DNA of 64,000 bases from Actinomycetes bacterium (GTDB lineage: Bacteria > Actinomycetota > Actinomycetes > Actinomycetales > Microbacteriaceae), in the NCBI GenBank assembly GCA_023386365.1, contig JAEWJX010000120.1:8679-72678 (forward strand). Reading direction: 5' to 3'. The notes under the pieces were generated by a model, which worked only from the letters and a program-made list of their open reading frames with translations, was not told the DNA's origin and searched no databases. The translations under genes were made by a program, and so were the position numbers. This document shows, one piece after another, positions 7,423 to 15,942 of the stretch. Each line of letters starts with the position of its first letter. The stretch's first letter is position 1.

Positions 7423-8667
7423 TCACGACTGTTGCTGCCGCTCTGGTGAACGGATCCAGCCATCGCCGCGTTCGCGTGCGAGTCCGTCGAGGGCGAGGAG
7501 GCCGAGTTCGGCGCGCACGCGGTCGACGGCGAGTCCGGAGATGGCGGCGAGCTTGTCGGGGGTCCGCGCGCTGCGCGGCGCGAGCGCGTCGAGCAGGCGG
7601 GTGCGGGTGCCTGTCGGGTCGGCTGCGGGCCGGACGACGTCGCCCGCTGTCGGCGGTCGACGTTCGTCGAGCGGGAAGAGTTCAGCGATCTCGTCGGCGG
7701 TGGTGACGCATGCGGCGTCGTATTCGCGGAGCAGCCGATGGCATCCGGCCGACGCGGAGCTGGTTACCGGCCCCGGTACGGCGCCGAGGGGCCGGCCGAG
7801 TGCCGCCGCGTGGCCGGCGGTGTTCAGCGATCCGGATCGGGACCCCGCTTCCACGACGACGGTGGCTCGGGCTGCGGCGGCGATGAGGCGGTTTCGTTGG
7901 AGGAAGCGCCACTTGGTGGGTGCCACTCCGCAGGGGACCTCGGAGATGGCGGCGCCCTGTTCGATGATGCGTCCGAGGAGCGCGTCGTGCCCGGAGGGGT
8001 AGAAGCGGTCGAGCCCGCCGGCGAGGAAGGCGATGGTGGTGCCGCTGCTGGCGAGCGCTGCGCGGTGGGCGGCGCCGTCGATGCCGTAGGCGGCGCCGGA
8101 GACGATTGCGTAGCCGCGATCGACGAGGCCTGCCGCTGCCTCGACGGTGACGTGTTCGCCGTACCCGGTGGCGGCTCGGGCGCCGACGACGGCGATCGAC
8201 GCGTCGAGGGCGATCAGGGCGCCGCGGTTGCCCCGCACCCAGAGCGCGTGGGGCGCATGCTCGCCGAGGTCGTCGATCGCTGTCGGCCAATCCGGGTCGC
8301 CCGGCACGACGAGCGACAGCCCGAACCGGGCGGCCTGCCGGAATGCGAGCAGCGCATCCGGTTTCGAGATGCGCGGCACCCAACGTTGCACCGCATCCGC
8401 CAGTTCGCTCGGGTCGATGTCGACTCCCGCGTCGGTGAGGGTGTGCTGGAGCATTCCGCCGGAGTGGTCGTCGATGAGGCTCCCGAGCGCCGTCTCGGCA
8501 CCGACGGTCTGAACGACTCGGCTGGCGACGCGGTCGCCGGGTTCGGAGATGGCGGTCCAGGTGGCGCGGGCAAACCGTTCGGCGACGGCGTCACGGTCGT
8601 GCTCGGGGGCGGTGACCGGCCGCACGAGCGCGGTGACGGTGGAGGTGGCGATTCCGAGGATGCTCAT
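7423..8667 (-). CDS. dprA: DNA-processing protein DprA
   Basis: A 414-aa DprA/Smf protein, which loads RecA on incoming single-stranded DNA during transformation. The Rossmann core has VGARAATGYGEH, SGAAYGIDGAAH, FLAGGLDRFYP and the VVVEAGSRSGSLNTA loop; a C-terminal winged-helix DML1-like domain (about 340-410) is present. It starts with an ATGA overlap with comM, forming a yraN-comM-dprA operon. Whether the organism is naturally competent cannot be judged from this window. Confidence 0.95.
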   Translation of the reverse strand: MSILGIATSTVTALVRPVTAPEHDRDAVAERFARATWTAISEPGDRVASRVVQTVGAETALGSLIDDHSGGMLQHTLTDAGVDIDPSELADAVQRWVPRISKPDALLAFRQAARFGLSLVVPGDPDWPTAIDDLGEHAPHALWVRGNRGALIALDASIAVVGARAATGYGEHVTVEAAAGLVDRGYAIVSGAAYGIDGAAHRAALASSGTTIAFLAGGLDRFYPSGHDALLGRIIEQGAAISEVPCGVAPTKWRFLQRNRLIAAAARATVVVEAGSRSGSLNTAGHAAALGRPLGAVPGPVTSSASAGCHRLLREYDAACVTTADEIAELFPLDERRPPTAGDVVRPAADPTGTRTRLLDALAPRSARTPDKLAAISGLAVDRVRAELGLLALDGLARERGDGWIRSPERQQQS

Positions 8668-10193
8668 GTGGCTGCCTTTCGCAGGTGGAGGGCTCGCCCG
8701 ATCTGTTCAAGTCCGGGGCGGTCGACGCCGTCGAGGTCGGCGAGAGTCCAGGCGAGACGGAGGACGCGGTCGTAGCCGCGCATGGTGAGGGCTCCGCGCT
8801 CCAGCGCACGGTCGAGCGATGCGGTGGACCCCGTGATGGGTGCCCCGTCGCTGCGCAACCACGTCCCGGGCGCGTGCGCGTTGAGGCGCCAGGGTTTCCC
8901 TTCGAGTCGTGCCCCCGCACGAGCGCGCGCCTCGAGGACGCGTGCACGCGCGGCGCCGCTGGTGGTGACGGGTTCGTCGGCCGACATGCGCAGTTGCGCC
9001 GCGGTGACCCGCGGCACGTCGAGCTGGATGTCGACGCGGTCGAGCAGAGGACCGCTGAGGCGCCCGAGGTACCGACGGCGGGCGAAGGGGGTGCAAGTGC
9101 ATTCGGCATCGCGTACGCCCGCGTTGCCGCACGGGCACGGGTTCGCCGCCAGCACCAGCTGGAACCGGGCGGGGAAGGTGGCTGCGGCGCCGACCCGCGA
9201 GATGGTGATGGTGCCGGATTCGAGCGGCTGTCGCAGCGAGTCGAGGGCGCTGGGGGCGAACTCGGGCGCCTCGTCGAGGAACAGGATGCCGTGGGCGGCG
9301 CGTGCCGCCGCCCCCGGTCGGATCACGCCGCTGCCTCCGCCCACGATCGCGGCAGGCGACGCGGAATGGTGGGGAGCCTCAAGGGGCGGCCGGGTGGCGA
9401 GCGAATGCCCGACCGGCGCACCCGCGAGGGAGCGGATCGAGCTCACTTCGAGCGCGGCCCGCTCGTCGAGGTCGGGCAGGATGCCGGGCAGCCGCGCCGC
9501 GATCATCGTCTTGCCGGCACCGGGCGGACCGAGGAGGAACATGTGGTGACCACCCGCGGCGGCGACCTGCACGGCCTCCACCGCGTCGCGGTTGCCGATC
9601 ACCTCCGACAGGTCGCCGGGTTCGGTCTCGCGCTCCGCAGCCGGCGCAGGGAGAAGCGGCTCGACCTCCACCGGCTCCAGCTCGGATCCGTGCCAGATCG
9701 CGGCATCACGCAGGCTCGCGATCGAGACGACCCGCATCCCCGGTACGAGTGCTGCTTCGTCGGCGTTGCCCGCCGGCACGAGCACCGTGTCGAACCCTGC
9801 GCGCTCGGCGGCCAGCACCATGGGCAGGATGCCGCGGGAGGGGCGCATGCGACCGTCGAGCCCGAGTTCGCCGAGGTGTACGACTCCGGCGACGGACGCC
9901 GGATCGACGAGACCTTCGGCGGCGAGGAGCGCCAGCGCGATGCCGAGGTCGAAAGCGGCACCCGTCTTCGGTAGTGACGCCGGCGACAGGTTGATGGTGA
10001 CCCGGCCCGCGGGGAACTCGAACTCGGTGTTGCCGATTGCGGAGCGCACGCGGGCCTTCGCCTCACCGAGTGCGGTATCCGGGAGTCCGACGAGTACGAA
10101 CGCGGGCAGGCCGCGCGCCGTGTCGGCTTCGATCTCGACGAGGGCGCCGTCGAGCCCGAGGAGGGCCACCGAGTGGGCGCGTCCGACGCCCAT
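8664..10193 (-). CDS. comM: YifB/ComM-type Mg-chelatase-like AAA+ ATPase
   Basis: A 509-aa ATPase with an N-terminal LonC-like domain (about 1-170), AAA+ core with Walker A GPPGAGKT and Walker B ILFLDEAPEF, and the C-terminal Mg-chelatase-like domain containing the four-Cys cluster (NPCPCGN...CTC). ComM family members act as branch-migration helicases in transformation. The start ATG at 10193 overlaps the yraN stop by one base (TGATG); the open frame upstream of it is not coding. Confidence 0.93.
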   Translation of the reverse strand: MGVGRAHSVALLGLDGALVEIEADTARGLPAFVLVGLPDTALGEAKARVRSAIGNTEFEFPAGRVTINLSPASLPKTGAAFDLGIALALLAAEGLVDPASVAGVVHLGELGLDGRMRPSRGILPMVLAAERAGFDTVLVPAGNADEAALVPGMRVVSIASLRDAAIWHGSELEPVEVEPLLPAPAAERETEPGDLSEVIGNRDAVEAVQVAAAGGHHMFLLGPPGAGKTMIAARLPGILPDLDERAALEVSSIRSLAGAPVGHSLATRPPLEAPHHSASPAAIVGGGSGVIRPGAAARAAHGILFLDEAPEFAPSALDSLRQPLESGTITISRVGAAATFPARFQLVLAANPCPCGNAGVRDAECTCTPFARRRYLGRLSGPLLDRVDIQLDVPRVTAAQLRMSADEPVTTSGAARARVLEARARAGARLEGKPWRLNAHAPGTWLRSDGAPITGSTASLDRALERGALTMRGYDRVLRLAWTLADLDGVDRPGLEQIGRALHLRKAAT

Positions 10194-10549
10194 CAGAACA
10201 CCCCCGCGAGGTGCTCGACGGTGGGGACCCCGCCACGAGGCGCGAGCACCGCGACCGCATCGATACGGCTGCGGCCCCGTTGGTCGGGATGCGCCTCGCG
10301 CCAGAGCCCCGCAAGCCGCCGCAGGCGAGCGAGCTTGGTGCCGGTGATCGCCTCCAGCGGGTGCCCGAATGCCGTGGAGGTGCGGGTCTTCACCTCGACG
10401 AACGCGATCACGTCGCCACCCCGCATCACCAGATCGATCTCGCCGTGGCGGCACCGCCAGTTGCGCTCGATCAGGCGATACCCGCGAGCCTCCAGGTGCT
10501 TCTCCGCCATCCGTTCACCGCGCCGGCCCAGTTCGTCTTTCGCTGCCAT
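10193..10549 (-). CDS. yraN: YraN family (UPF0102) putative endonuclease-fold protein
   Basis: A 118-aa protein with the YraN signature: GERMAEKHLEARGY, the acidic REIDL-type motif as GEIDLVM, and FVEVKTRTS, which together form a restriction-endonuclease-like active site (D, E-x-K). It is the first gene of the yraN-comM-dprA operon. A CACGCT hexamer lies 6 bases before the ATG. Confidence 0.9.
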   Translation of the reverse strand: MAAKDELGRRGERMAEKHLEARGYRLIERNWRCRHGEIDLVMRGGDVIAFVEVKTRTSTAFGHPLEAITGTKLARLRRLAGLWREAHPDQRGRSRIDAVAVLAPRGGVPTVEHLAGVF

Positions 10550-10555
10550 CCGACC

Positions 10556-10561
10556 AGCGTG
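10556..10561 (-). promoter_or_regulatory. -10-like CACGCT, yraN-comM-dprA operon
   Basis: Minus-strand CACGCT sits 6 bases before the yraN ATG. It is a weaker match to TANNNT, but the spacing equals that at the other leaderless genes here. Confidence 0.35.
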
Positions 10562-10656
10562 GCCGGGTGCGGGTCGCGGCGAACGCGACGATCACCGAAC
10601 GGCGGATGGACGCGAACCGACGCGAACTGGGGAGGAGAGGTCGCCGCGACCGCCAC

Positions 10657-10662
10657 CATACT
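10657..10662 (+). promoter_or_regulatory. -10 element CATACT, leaderless small membrane protein gene
   Basis: CATACT is followed by 6 bases and the GTG start at 10669; no upstream Shine-Dalgarno lies at proper spacing. Confidence 0.45.
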
Positions 10663-10668
10663 GAGCAC

Positions 10669-10977
10669 GTGAAGTGGCTGGACCTCTACATCGATGGGAT
10701 CCATGACGGGATCCAGCGATGGGCACCGATGAACGCGCTGACCGTCGCGGTCGGGCCGTTCAGCGTGGTCGGCTCGCTGATCAACGCGCTCTTCTGCGGC
10801 GTCCTCTTTGTCGGCGGCGCATCGATGCTGGTCATCGGCGAGGGCCTCGGGCTGCCCATGCTCGTAGTCGCCGCCGCGATGGAAGTGGTGTTCGTGCGCG
10901 TCCACGTGCGGGCCCGCCGGGGCGACTTCGACCCCTACATAAAGAGCGACGACGACACCGACACCACCCCGCGCTAG
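10669..10977 (+). CDS. Small membrane protein of unknown function
   Basis: A 102-aa protein (start GTG, KWLDLYIDGIHDGIQRW) with two hydrophobic segments, about residues 27-48 and 52-72, and a charged, Asp/Thr-rich tail. I do not recognise the family. The start was chosen because CATACT lies 6 bases upstream and the longer open frame lies within the yraN region on the other strand. It is followed after 9 bases by a GNAT gene on the same strand. Confidence 0.6.
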   Translation: MKWLDLYIDGIHDGIQRWAPMNALTVAVGPFSVVGSLINALFCGVLFVGGASMLVIGEGLGLPMLVVAAAMEVVFVRVHVRARRGDFDPYIKSDDDTDTTPR

Positions 10978-10980
10978 CCT
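10975..10980 (+). promoter_or_regulatory. -10 element TAGCCT, leaderless GNAT gene
   Basis: TAGCCT overlaps the stop codon of the preceding gene and lies 6 bases before the ATG at 10987. Confidence 0.5.
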
Positions 10981-10986
10981 CGCCGC

Positions 10987-11481
10987 ATGGCCTCCCGCAT
11001 CCGCCCCGCCACCGCCGCCGACGTCGAGGCGGTCGCCGCCATCTGGGCTCCGGGGTGGCGCGACGGGCACCTGGGTCACGTGCCCGACGAACTGCTCGAG
11101 CACCGCGGACTCGACGCGTTCCGCGAGCGGGCAGCGCAGAAGATCGGGCGCACCCGCGTCGCCGAGGTCGATGGGGTGATCGTCGGGTTCACGATCCTCG
11201 ACGGCGACGAAGTCGACCAGCTCTACGTCGACGCCGCCGCCCGCGGCACTGGCGTAGCGGCACGTCTGCTCGCGGATGCCGCGGCCGAGTTGCGCGCCCA
11301 CGGCACCGCCGTTCCGTGGCTGGCGGTCGCCACCGGCAACGCCCGCGCACGCCACTTCTATGAGCGCGAAGGCTGGACCGACGCGGGCGAGTTCTCCTAC
11401 CCCGCCGAGACCGGCCCCGACACGCACGTGCTGGTGTCGTGCCACCGCATGGAACTGCGCCCGCAGGCGCCCAACCCCTAG
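10987..11481 (+). CDS. GNAT family N-acetyltransferase
   Basis: A 164-aa single-domain GNAT acetyltransferase. The N-terminal IRPATAADVEAVAAIW, the core VDQLYVDAAARGTGVAARLL (acetyl-CoA P-loop R-G-x-G-x-A) and NARARHFYEREGW are diagnostic. The substrate cannot be read from sequence. It is convergent with the LLM oxidoreductase gene, with only 4 bases between stops. Confidence 0.88.
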   Translation: MASRIRPATAADVEAVAAIWAPGWRDGHLGHVPDELLEHRGLDAFRERAAQKIGRTRVAEVDGVIVGFTILDGDEVDQLYVDAAARGTGVAARLLADAAAELRAHGTAVPWLAVATGNARARHFYEREGWTDAGEFSYPAETGPDTHVLVSCHRMELRPQAPNP

Positions 11482-11485
11482 CCGC

Positions 11486-12358
11486 TCAGCCCCGCACCAG
11501 CTGCGCCACCTCACCGCACGAACGCACGAACGAGCCGGCGTCGGCGCGGTCGAGCGGTTGCAGAAGCACATCGGTGGCCCCCGCGGCGACGAGTTCCCGC
11601 ACCGCCGCGGCGACCTCCGCGACCGACCCGGCGGCGCCCCACGGGGTGCCGCGGTAGCCCCACTCGGCGAGCTCGTCCGCGAGCGCCGACGCCGCATCCG
11701 GGCCGAACGCGGTCATGGCGAACACGGTGACCGGATGCGGTCCCGTGCGCCCCGCGGCCGCCCGGGCCGCCGCCACCCGCACCACCGCATCCGCCACCAC
11801 GGCGGGTGACGACCCGGTCGTCAACAGGGTGCCGTCGGCGACCTCCCCGGTGAGGTCGAGCGTGCGCGGCCCTTCGCCCGCCGCGTGCACCGGCACCGCA
11901 CGGGCCGGCGGCCAGGACAGCTCCACCCGGTCGAGTCGCACGTAGCGGCCCTCCGCGTTCACCTGCGATCCCGCGAGCAGGCCCCGCAGAGCCGGGACGA
12001 ACTCCCGCATCAACGTCAGCGGCGACCCGGCGCGCACCCCTGCCTGCTGCATCCACTCCTGCACCCCGTGGCCGACGCCCAGCCGCAGGCGCCCGGGGTA
12101 CAGCCGGTCGATGGTGGCGATCTCCATGGCGAGCAGCGCCACATTGCGCAGCGGCATCGGCAGGATGCCGACACCCACCCGGATGCGCGTGGTCGCGGCG
12201 AGCGCCGCCCCCGCCGAGGCCAGCGCTGATGCGCCGAAGCAGTCCTCGAACAGCAGCACCTCGTCGAGTCCCGCCGCCTCCGCGGCGCGCGCGAACGCCG
12301 GCAACTCCTCCGGAGGGCGGGACGGGGTGAAGATGACGCCGACGCCCACGCTGCTCAC
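11486..12358 (-). CDS. LLM class flavin/F420-dependent oxidoreductase, last gene of sugar operon
   Basis: A 290-aa luciferase-like TIM-barrel oxidoreductase (RIRVGVGILPMPLRN, RLRLGVGHGVQEW). This class uses FMN or reduced F420; which one is uncertain. The GTG start overlaps the stop of the upstream lipoprotein gene (GTGA, 4 nt), so it appears to be translated as part of the sugar operon. A longer frame upstream is out of register with the real gene and is rejected. A role in sugar use is not obvious. Confidence 0.85.
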   Translation of the reverse strand: MSSVGVGVIFTPSRPPEELPAFARAAEAAGLDEVLLFEDCFGASALASAGAALAATTRIRVGVGILPMPLRNVALLAMEIATIDRLYPGRLRLGVGHGVQEWMQQAGVRAGSPLTLMREFVPALRGLLAGSQVNAEGRYVRLDRVELSWPPARAVPVHAAGEGPRTLDLTGEVADGTLLTTGSSPAVVADAVVRVAAARAAAGRTGPHPVTVFAMTAFGPDAASALADELAEWGYRGTPWGAAGSVAEVAAAVRELVAAGATDVLLQPLDRADAGSFVRSCGEVAQLVRG

Positions 12359-14094
12359 CCGTCCAGGCGCACGAGCCGCACGAACCGCACGACCAGGTCG
12401 TCCGCACCTTCCGCGAGCGACAGGCGCAGACGGACCGCATCCGCGCCACCGGAACCGTCGAGCGCTCCCTCGGGCAGGGCGATCGTGGCCGTGCGCCACT
12501 CCCCCGAACCCGCGCGGTCGACAGAACCCGACGTTCCCGCGGACGTGTCGATCGCGAACGCCCCCGCCCCGGCATCCAGGTAGGTGACCTTGAGCACGAC
12601 AGCACCGCCGGCGTCCGTCGCCGCCGCCGCGAAACGCGGATCCACGTCGAGCACGAACCCGGTGTCGCCGGCCGCCACATCCGTCGACAGCCCCTCGTAG
12701 GCGGTGCCGTTCTCCTGCTCGAGCACCCCTTCGTGCACGTCCGCGTCGGTGCGGTGGGCCACCGAGCCGGGCTCGTCGGTCTGCACGAGCCAGCGTTCGA
12801 GGTTGCGCACGAACGGGCGCCCGGGCCACGACGACTGATCCGCGAACGGGCCGTCCTCCCCCGACTCCACCCAGTACCGGTCTTCGGCGTCGCGGAACGC
12901 GGCCCACGCGTCCGCCGACGTCGACGCGGTCTGCCCGATCGACAACCGCAGCCAGTCCCAGTGCTCCGGGAACTCGGCCATGTACGACGGCCCGGGCACC
13001 ACGTACACCCAGTTCATGCGCAGCTGCAGCGCCTTCAGGTTCGCCTGCCGCACCGCGTAATACGGCTCGTCGGTGTCGTACCCGCAGTCGGTGAAGCACT
13101 CGTTCTCGGTGGCCACCACGAAGCGCCCCGAGTGGATGGGCAGCGTCTCGTCGACCACCATGTGCCCGTCGGGCTGGATGTGCGATCCGTACGCCGGCGC
13201 CTCGCTCAGGTGGAAGTTCGACGGCTCGGTGATGCCCGTGCGGATGCCCATCCCCGCCTCGACCACCTGCTGCGCGCGCAGATCGTCCGCCTCGCCGAAC
13301 GGACCCCACGGGTAGTCCTCGCCCGTGAAGACGAGCTTGTGGGAGGCGTCGCCGAACAGCTGCACCAGGTCGGTCCAGGCGTGGGCGTACCAGCGCAGGT
13401 AGGTGCTCTCGTCGAGGTCGCCGGCGTCGACGGCAGCGTGCACCATCTCGTAGTCGTACTCGGCCCAGGTGAACGCGCCGGGCACGTAGACGAAACGCAG
13501 GCGCGGATCGGAGGCGAGCCCCGTGTCGACGAACAGCATCCGGTAGGTGTCGAGCAGGTGACCCCACACGCAGTCGTCCCAGATCGGCAGGTGCCGCTGG
13601 TCGTCGTAGTCGGGTCCGTAGCTCGCGACGCCGCAGGTTTCGGCGACCCACTCGGGTGCCCACTCCTCGCCGCTGGCGAACAGGCGCATCCAGAAGTCAC
13701 CGGGTTCGGCGAGCTGGGCGTCGAGGCCGTCGAAGCTCATCCCCTGGGCGGTGCCGGAGGCCCCTCGGTCGAGGCCGCCACCTTGGGTGGGGCGCACTTG
13801 CCGCCAGCTGAGATCGATCGACCGAACCGCGACGAGTTCGCCGGCGTCGGCCTCTTCGGAGAAGTAGCCGGAGTTGGCTGCGGGGCGCACCCAGTCGGGC
13901 AGCGACCAGTCGTCACCGTCGGCGATGCTGACCCCGTCGCCCGCATCCACGAGGGGGAAGCGAGGTCCGACGTCGAGGTCGATGCCGTCGGGCCCGCCGG
14001 ACGGCAGGGGGGCCGGGTTCACGGTGCACCCGACGAGCGCCGCCACCGCGACAGCGAAGGCGACGACGGATGCGCGCACACGATCACGACGCAC
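12355..14094 (-). CDS. Secreted glycosidase-like lipoprotein
   Basis: About 579 aa with a lipoprotein signal (charged RRDRVR, hydrophobic stretch, lipobox ALVGC). The body (about 40-420) resembles a beta/alpha-barrel glycoside hydrolase, with many aromatic residues and two suggestive acidic sites (VFTGEDYPWG and VVATENECF). The C-terminal 120 residues look like a beta-sandwich carbohydrate-binding module. I cannot name a GH family. Two GTG codons compete as start (14094 or 14079); the first overlaps the kinase gene by 11 nt. It likely processes the imported glycan outside the membrane. Confidence 0.7.
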   Translation of the reverse strand: MRRDRVRASVVAFAVAVAALVGCTVNPAPLPSGGPDGIDLDVGPRFPLVDAGDGVSIADGDDWSLPDWVRPAANSGYFSEEADAGELVAVRSIDLSWRQVRPTQGGGLDRGASGTAQGMSFDGLDAQLAEPGDFWMRLFASGEEWAPEWVAETCGVASYGPDYDDQRHLPIWDDCVWGHLLDTYRMLFVDTGLASDPRLRFVYVPGAFTWAEYDYEMVHAAVDAGDLDESTYLRWYAHAWTDLVQLFGDASHKLVFTGEDYPWGPFGEADDLRAQQVVEAGMGIRTGITEPSNFHLSEAPAYGSHIQPDGHMVVDETLPIHSGRFVVATENECFTDCGYDTDEPYYAVRQANLKALQLRMNWVYVVPGPSYMAEFPEHWDWLRLSIGQTASTSADAWAAFRDAEDRYWVESGEDGPFADQSSWPGRPFVRNLERWLVQTDEPGSVAHRTDADVHEGVLEQENGTAYEGLSTDVAAGDTGFVLDVDPRFAAAATDAGGAVVLKVTYLDAGAGAFAIDTSAGTSGSVDRAGSGEWRTATIALPEGALDGSGGADAVRLRLSLAEGADDLVVRFVRLVRLDG

Positions 14095-15016
14095 CGCGGG
14101 CCTCCGCGCCGGCCAGGTACCGCACCTCGATGCCGGCGGCGAGGGCCTCGGCGGCGTCCGTGTCGAACACGGCCGCCCCGGGCACGAGGGTGTTGGCTGC
14201 GGCGATCGCGGCAGCCGACCGGAGCGCCTCCGGCAGCGGCGTGTGGCGTTCGAACGCGTGCAGGAGTCCCGCCAGGAAGGAGTCCCCCGCGCCGACCGTG
14301 TAGGGCCCGGCGGGAGGCGAACCGGCCCGCCAGGCGCCGTCGGCATCCGCGGCGAGGCTACCGGCTGCCCCGTCGGTCACGACGGCCACCTCGGCCCCGC
14401 GACCGCGCAGGCCCGCGGCGAGCTGTTCGAGTCCGCCCGCCCCGAGAGCTTCTTCGGCCTCCGAGCGGTTGACCTTCACCAGGTGCGGCCGCGTGCGTGA
14501 GAGCGCCTGTTCGAGCGCCTCGCCGCGCAGGTCGAGCGCGAGGCGCACCCCGCGGTCGGCGGCGTCGGCGAGCGCGTCGGCGAGCGATCTGGCGCGGGCG
14601 GGCGGCACCGATCCGGACACCGCGAGCCAGCCCGTGTGCACCCGGCCGAGTGCCGCGGTGACGCCCGCCCACACCTCGTCGTCGAGGGGCGGCGCGTTCT
14701 CGTAGAACTCGGTGATCCGCTCGGTGCCGGCGTCGACGACGCTGACGCACAGCCGCGTCGGCTCACCGGTGGGCACCGGCTCCACGAGGACCCCCTGCTC
14801 GTCGAGGGTGACGCGGATGCCGTCGCCGATCGGTCCGCCGAGCGGAGCGATCGCGCGCACCGAACCCCCGAGCCGGTGCAGGGCGCGGGCCACATTGAGC
14901 GACTTACCGCCCGGGAGCGCGAGCTTCCACTCGGGCCGGTGAATGCCGCCCTCATGAAGGGTCGGCACACCGTAGGTGATGTCGAGCGACGGCGACAGCC
15001 CGAGGCACGTGATCAC
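14084..15016 (-). CDS. PfkB-family sugar kinase (1-phosphofructokinase / tagatose-6-phosphate kinase type)
   Basis: A 310-aa PfkB kinase of the FruK/LacC branch: N-terminal LGLSPSLDITY, PGGKSLNVARAL, and C-terminal TVGAGDSFLAG with the catalytic Asp. This branch phosphorylates ketose monophosphates at C1 or C6 to give a bisphosphate for a class II aldolase, which fits the aldolase at 21279-22121. GTGA overlap with the preceding kinase gene indicates coupling. Confidence 0.88.
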   Translation of the reverse strand: MITCLGLSPSLDITYGVPTLHEGGIHRPEWKLALPGGKSLNVARALHRLGGSVRAIAPLGGPIGDGIRVTLDEQGVLVEPVPTGEPTRLCVSVVDAGTERITEFYENAPPLDDEVWAGVTAALGRVHTGWLAVSGSVPPARARSLADALADAADRGVRLALDLRGEALEQALSRTRPHLVKVNRSEAEEALGAGGLEQLAAGLRGRGAEVAVVTDGAAGSLAADADGAWRAGSPPAGPYTVGAGDSFLAGLLHAFERHTPLPEALRSAAAIAAANTLVPGAAVFDTDAAEALAAGIEVRYLAGAEARGAS

Positions 15017-15942
15017 GCGTCGACCTCGGCGGCGACCTCCGCGCGAGTGGCCTGGCCTCCCGTGCCACCGGCACCGCGGGTGGAGAGCGATCCGGCGACC
15101 GCGGCCCAGCGCACCGCCTCGGCGAGCGGACGACCCTCGAGCCAGGCGGCGAGGAAGCCGGCGTCGAAGCTGTCGCCGGCACCGGTGGTGTCGACGACCT
15201 CCAGGGTGAGCCCTGCGCCGCGCACTACGTCATCACCCACCACCGCGAAACCTCCGGCAGCGCCGTCTTTCACCACCACCACGGGACCACGTGCGGCGAG
15301 CGCCTTCGCTGCCTCGATGGCATCCGCGGGGTCGTCGCCGAGCGCGCGCGCGAGCGCGACCGCTTCGGATGCGTTCGGCAGCAGCAGGTCGAGGTGCGGC
15401 AGGCAGTCGCCCACGCCCGCCCACCGTTCGGCCGGGTCCCAGTTGGTGTCGAGACTCGTGGTCACCCCGCGGGCCCGCACCGCGTCGAGCACGGCGGGCA
15501 GCGCTGCGGCGAGGGTCGGCACGAGGAAGTACGACGCGACGTGCAGGTGCGTGGCATCAGCGGATGCCGCGAGCACCTCGTCGGCGGTGAGCGCGGCGAG
15601 CGCCCCCGTGAGGGTGAGGATGGCGCGGTCGTCGGGCGCCGACAGGATCACCGAGACACCGGTGGGCTCGTCGGCGACGACGCGCACGGCATCCGTCGCG
15701 ACCCCCGCCTGGGCGAGGAGTTCCCGGGTGCGCGCACCGAACACATCCCCGCCGACCCGGGCCACGAGCGCCGTGTCGACGCCGAGACGCGCCAGCCCCG
15801 ACGCGCAGATGCCGGCACTCGAGCCGAGGACGAGGTCCGCCGCCGCCAGCAGCTGCTCTGCCTGACCGAACCGCGGTACGACGTCGCCGCGCAACACCAG
15901 GTCGAGGTTGGCGTCACCGGCGACGAGTACGCGTGCCGTCAT
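15013..15942 (-). CDS. PfkB/ribokinase-family carbohydrate kinase
   Basis: A 309-aa ribokinase-like kinase: VAGDANLDLVLRG at the N-terminus, the ASGLARLG and RVGGDVFG blocks, and DTTGAGDSFDAGF with the catalytic Asp near the C-terminus. It differs clearly from the neighbouring FruK-like kinase, so the operon encodes two successive or alternative phosphorylations. ATGA overlap with the permease gene upstream. The actual sugar is unknown. Confidence 0.87.
   Translation of the reverse strand: MTARVLVAGDANLDLVLRGDVVPRFGQAEQLLAAADLVLGSSAGICASGLARLGVDTALVARVGGDVFGARTRELLAQAGVATDAVRVVADEPTGVSVILSAPDDRAILTLTGALAALTADEVLAASADATHLHVASYFLVPTLAAALPAVLDAVRARGVTTSLDTNWDPAERWAGVGDCLPHLDLLLPNASEAVALARALGDDPADAIEAAKALAARGPVVVVKDGAAGGFAVVGDDVVRGAGLTLEVVDTTGAGDSFDAGFLAAWLEGRPLAEAVRWAAVAGSLSTRGAGGTGGQATRAEVAAEVDA

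Noticed and set aside
11486..13663. Long continuous frame suggesting a 725-aa fusion of the LLM oxidoreductase
   Set aside because: The region above 12358 belongs to the lipoprotein gene in another frame; the GTGA overlap gives a normal 290-aa LLM protein.
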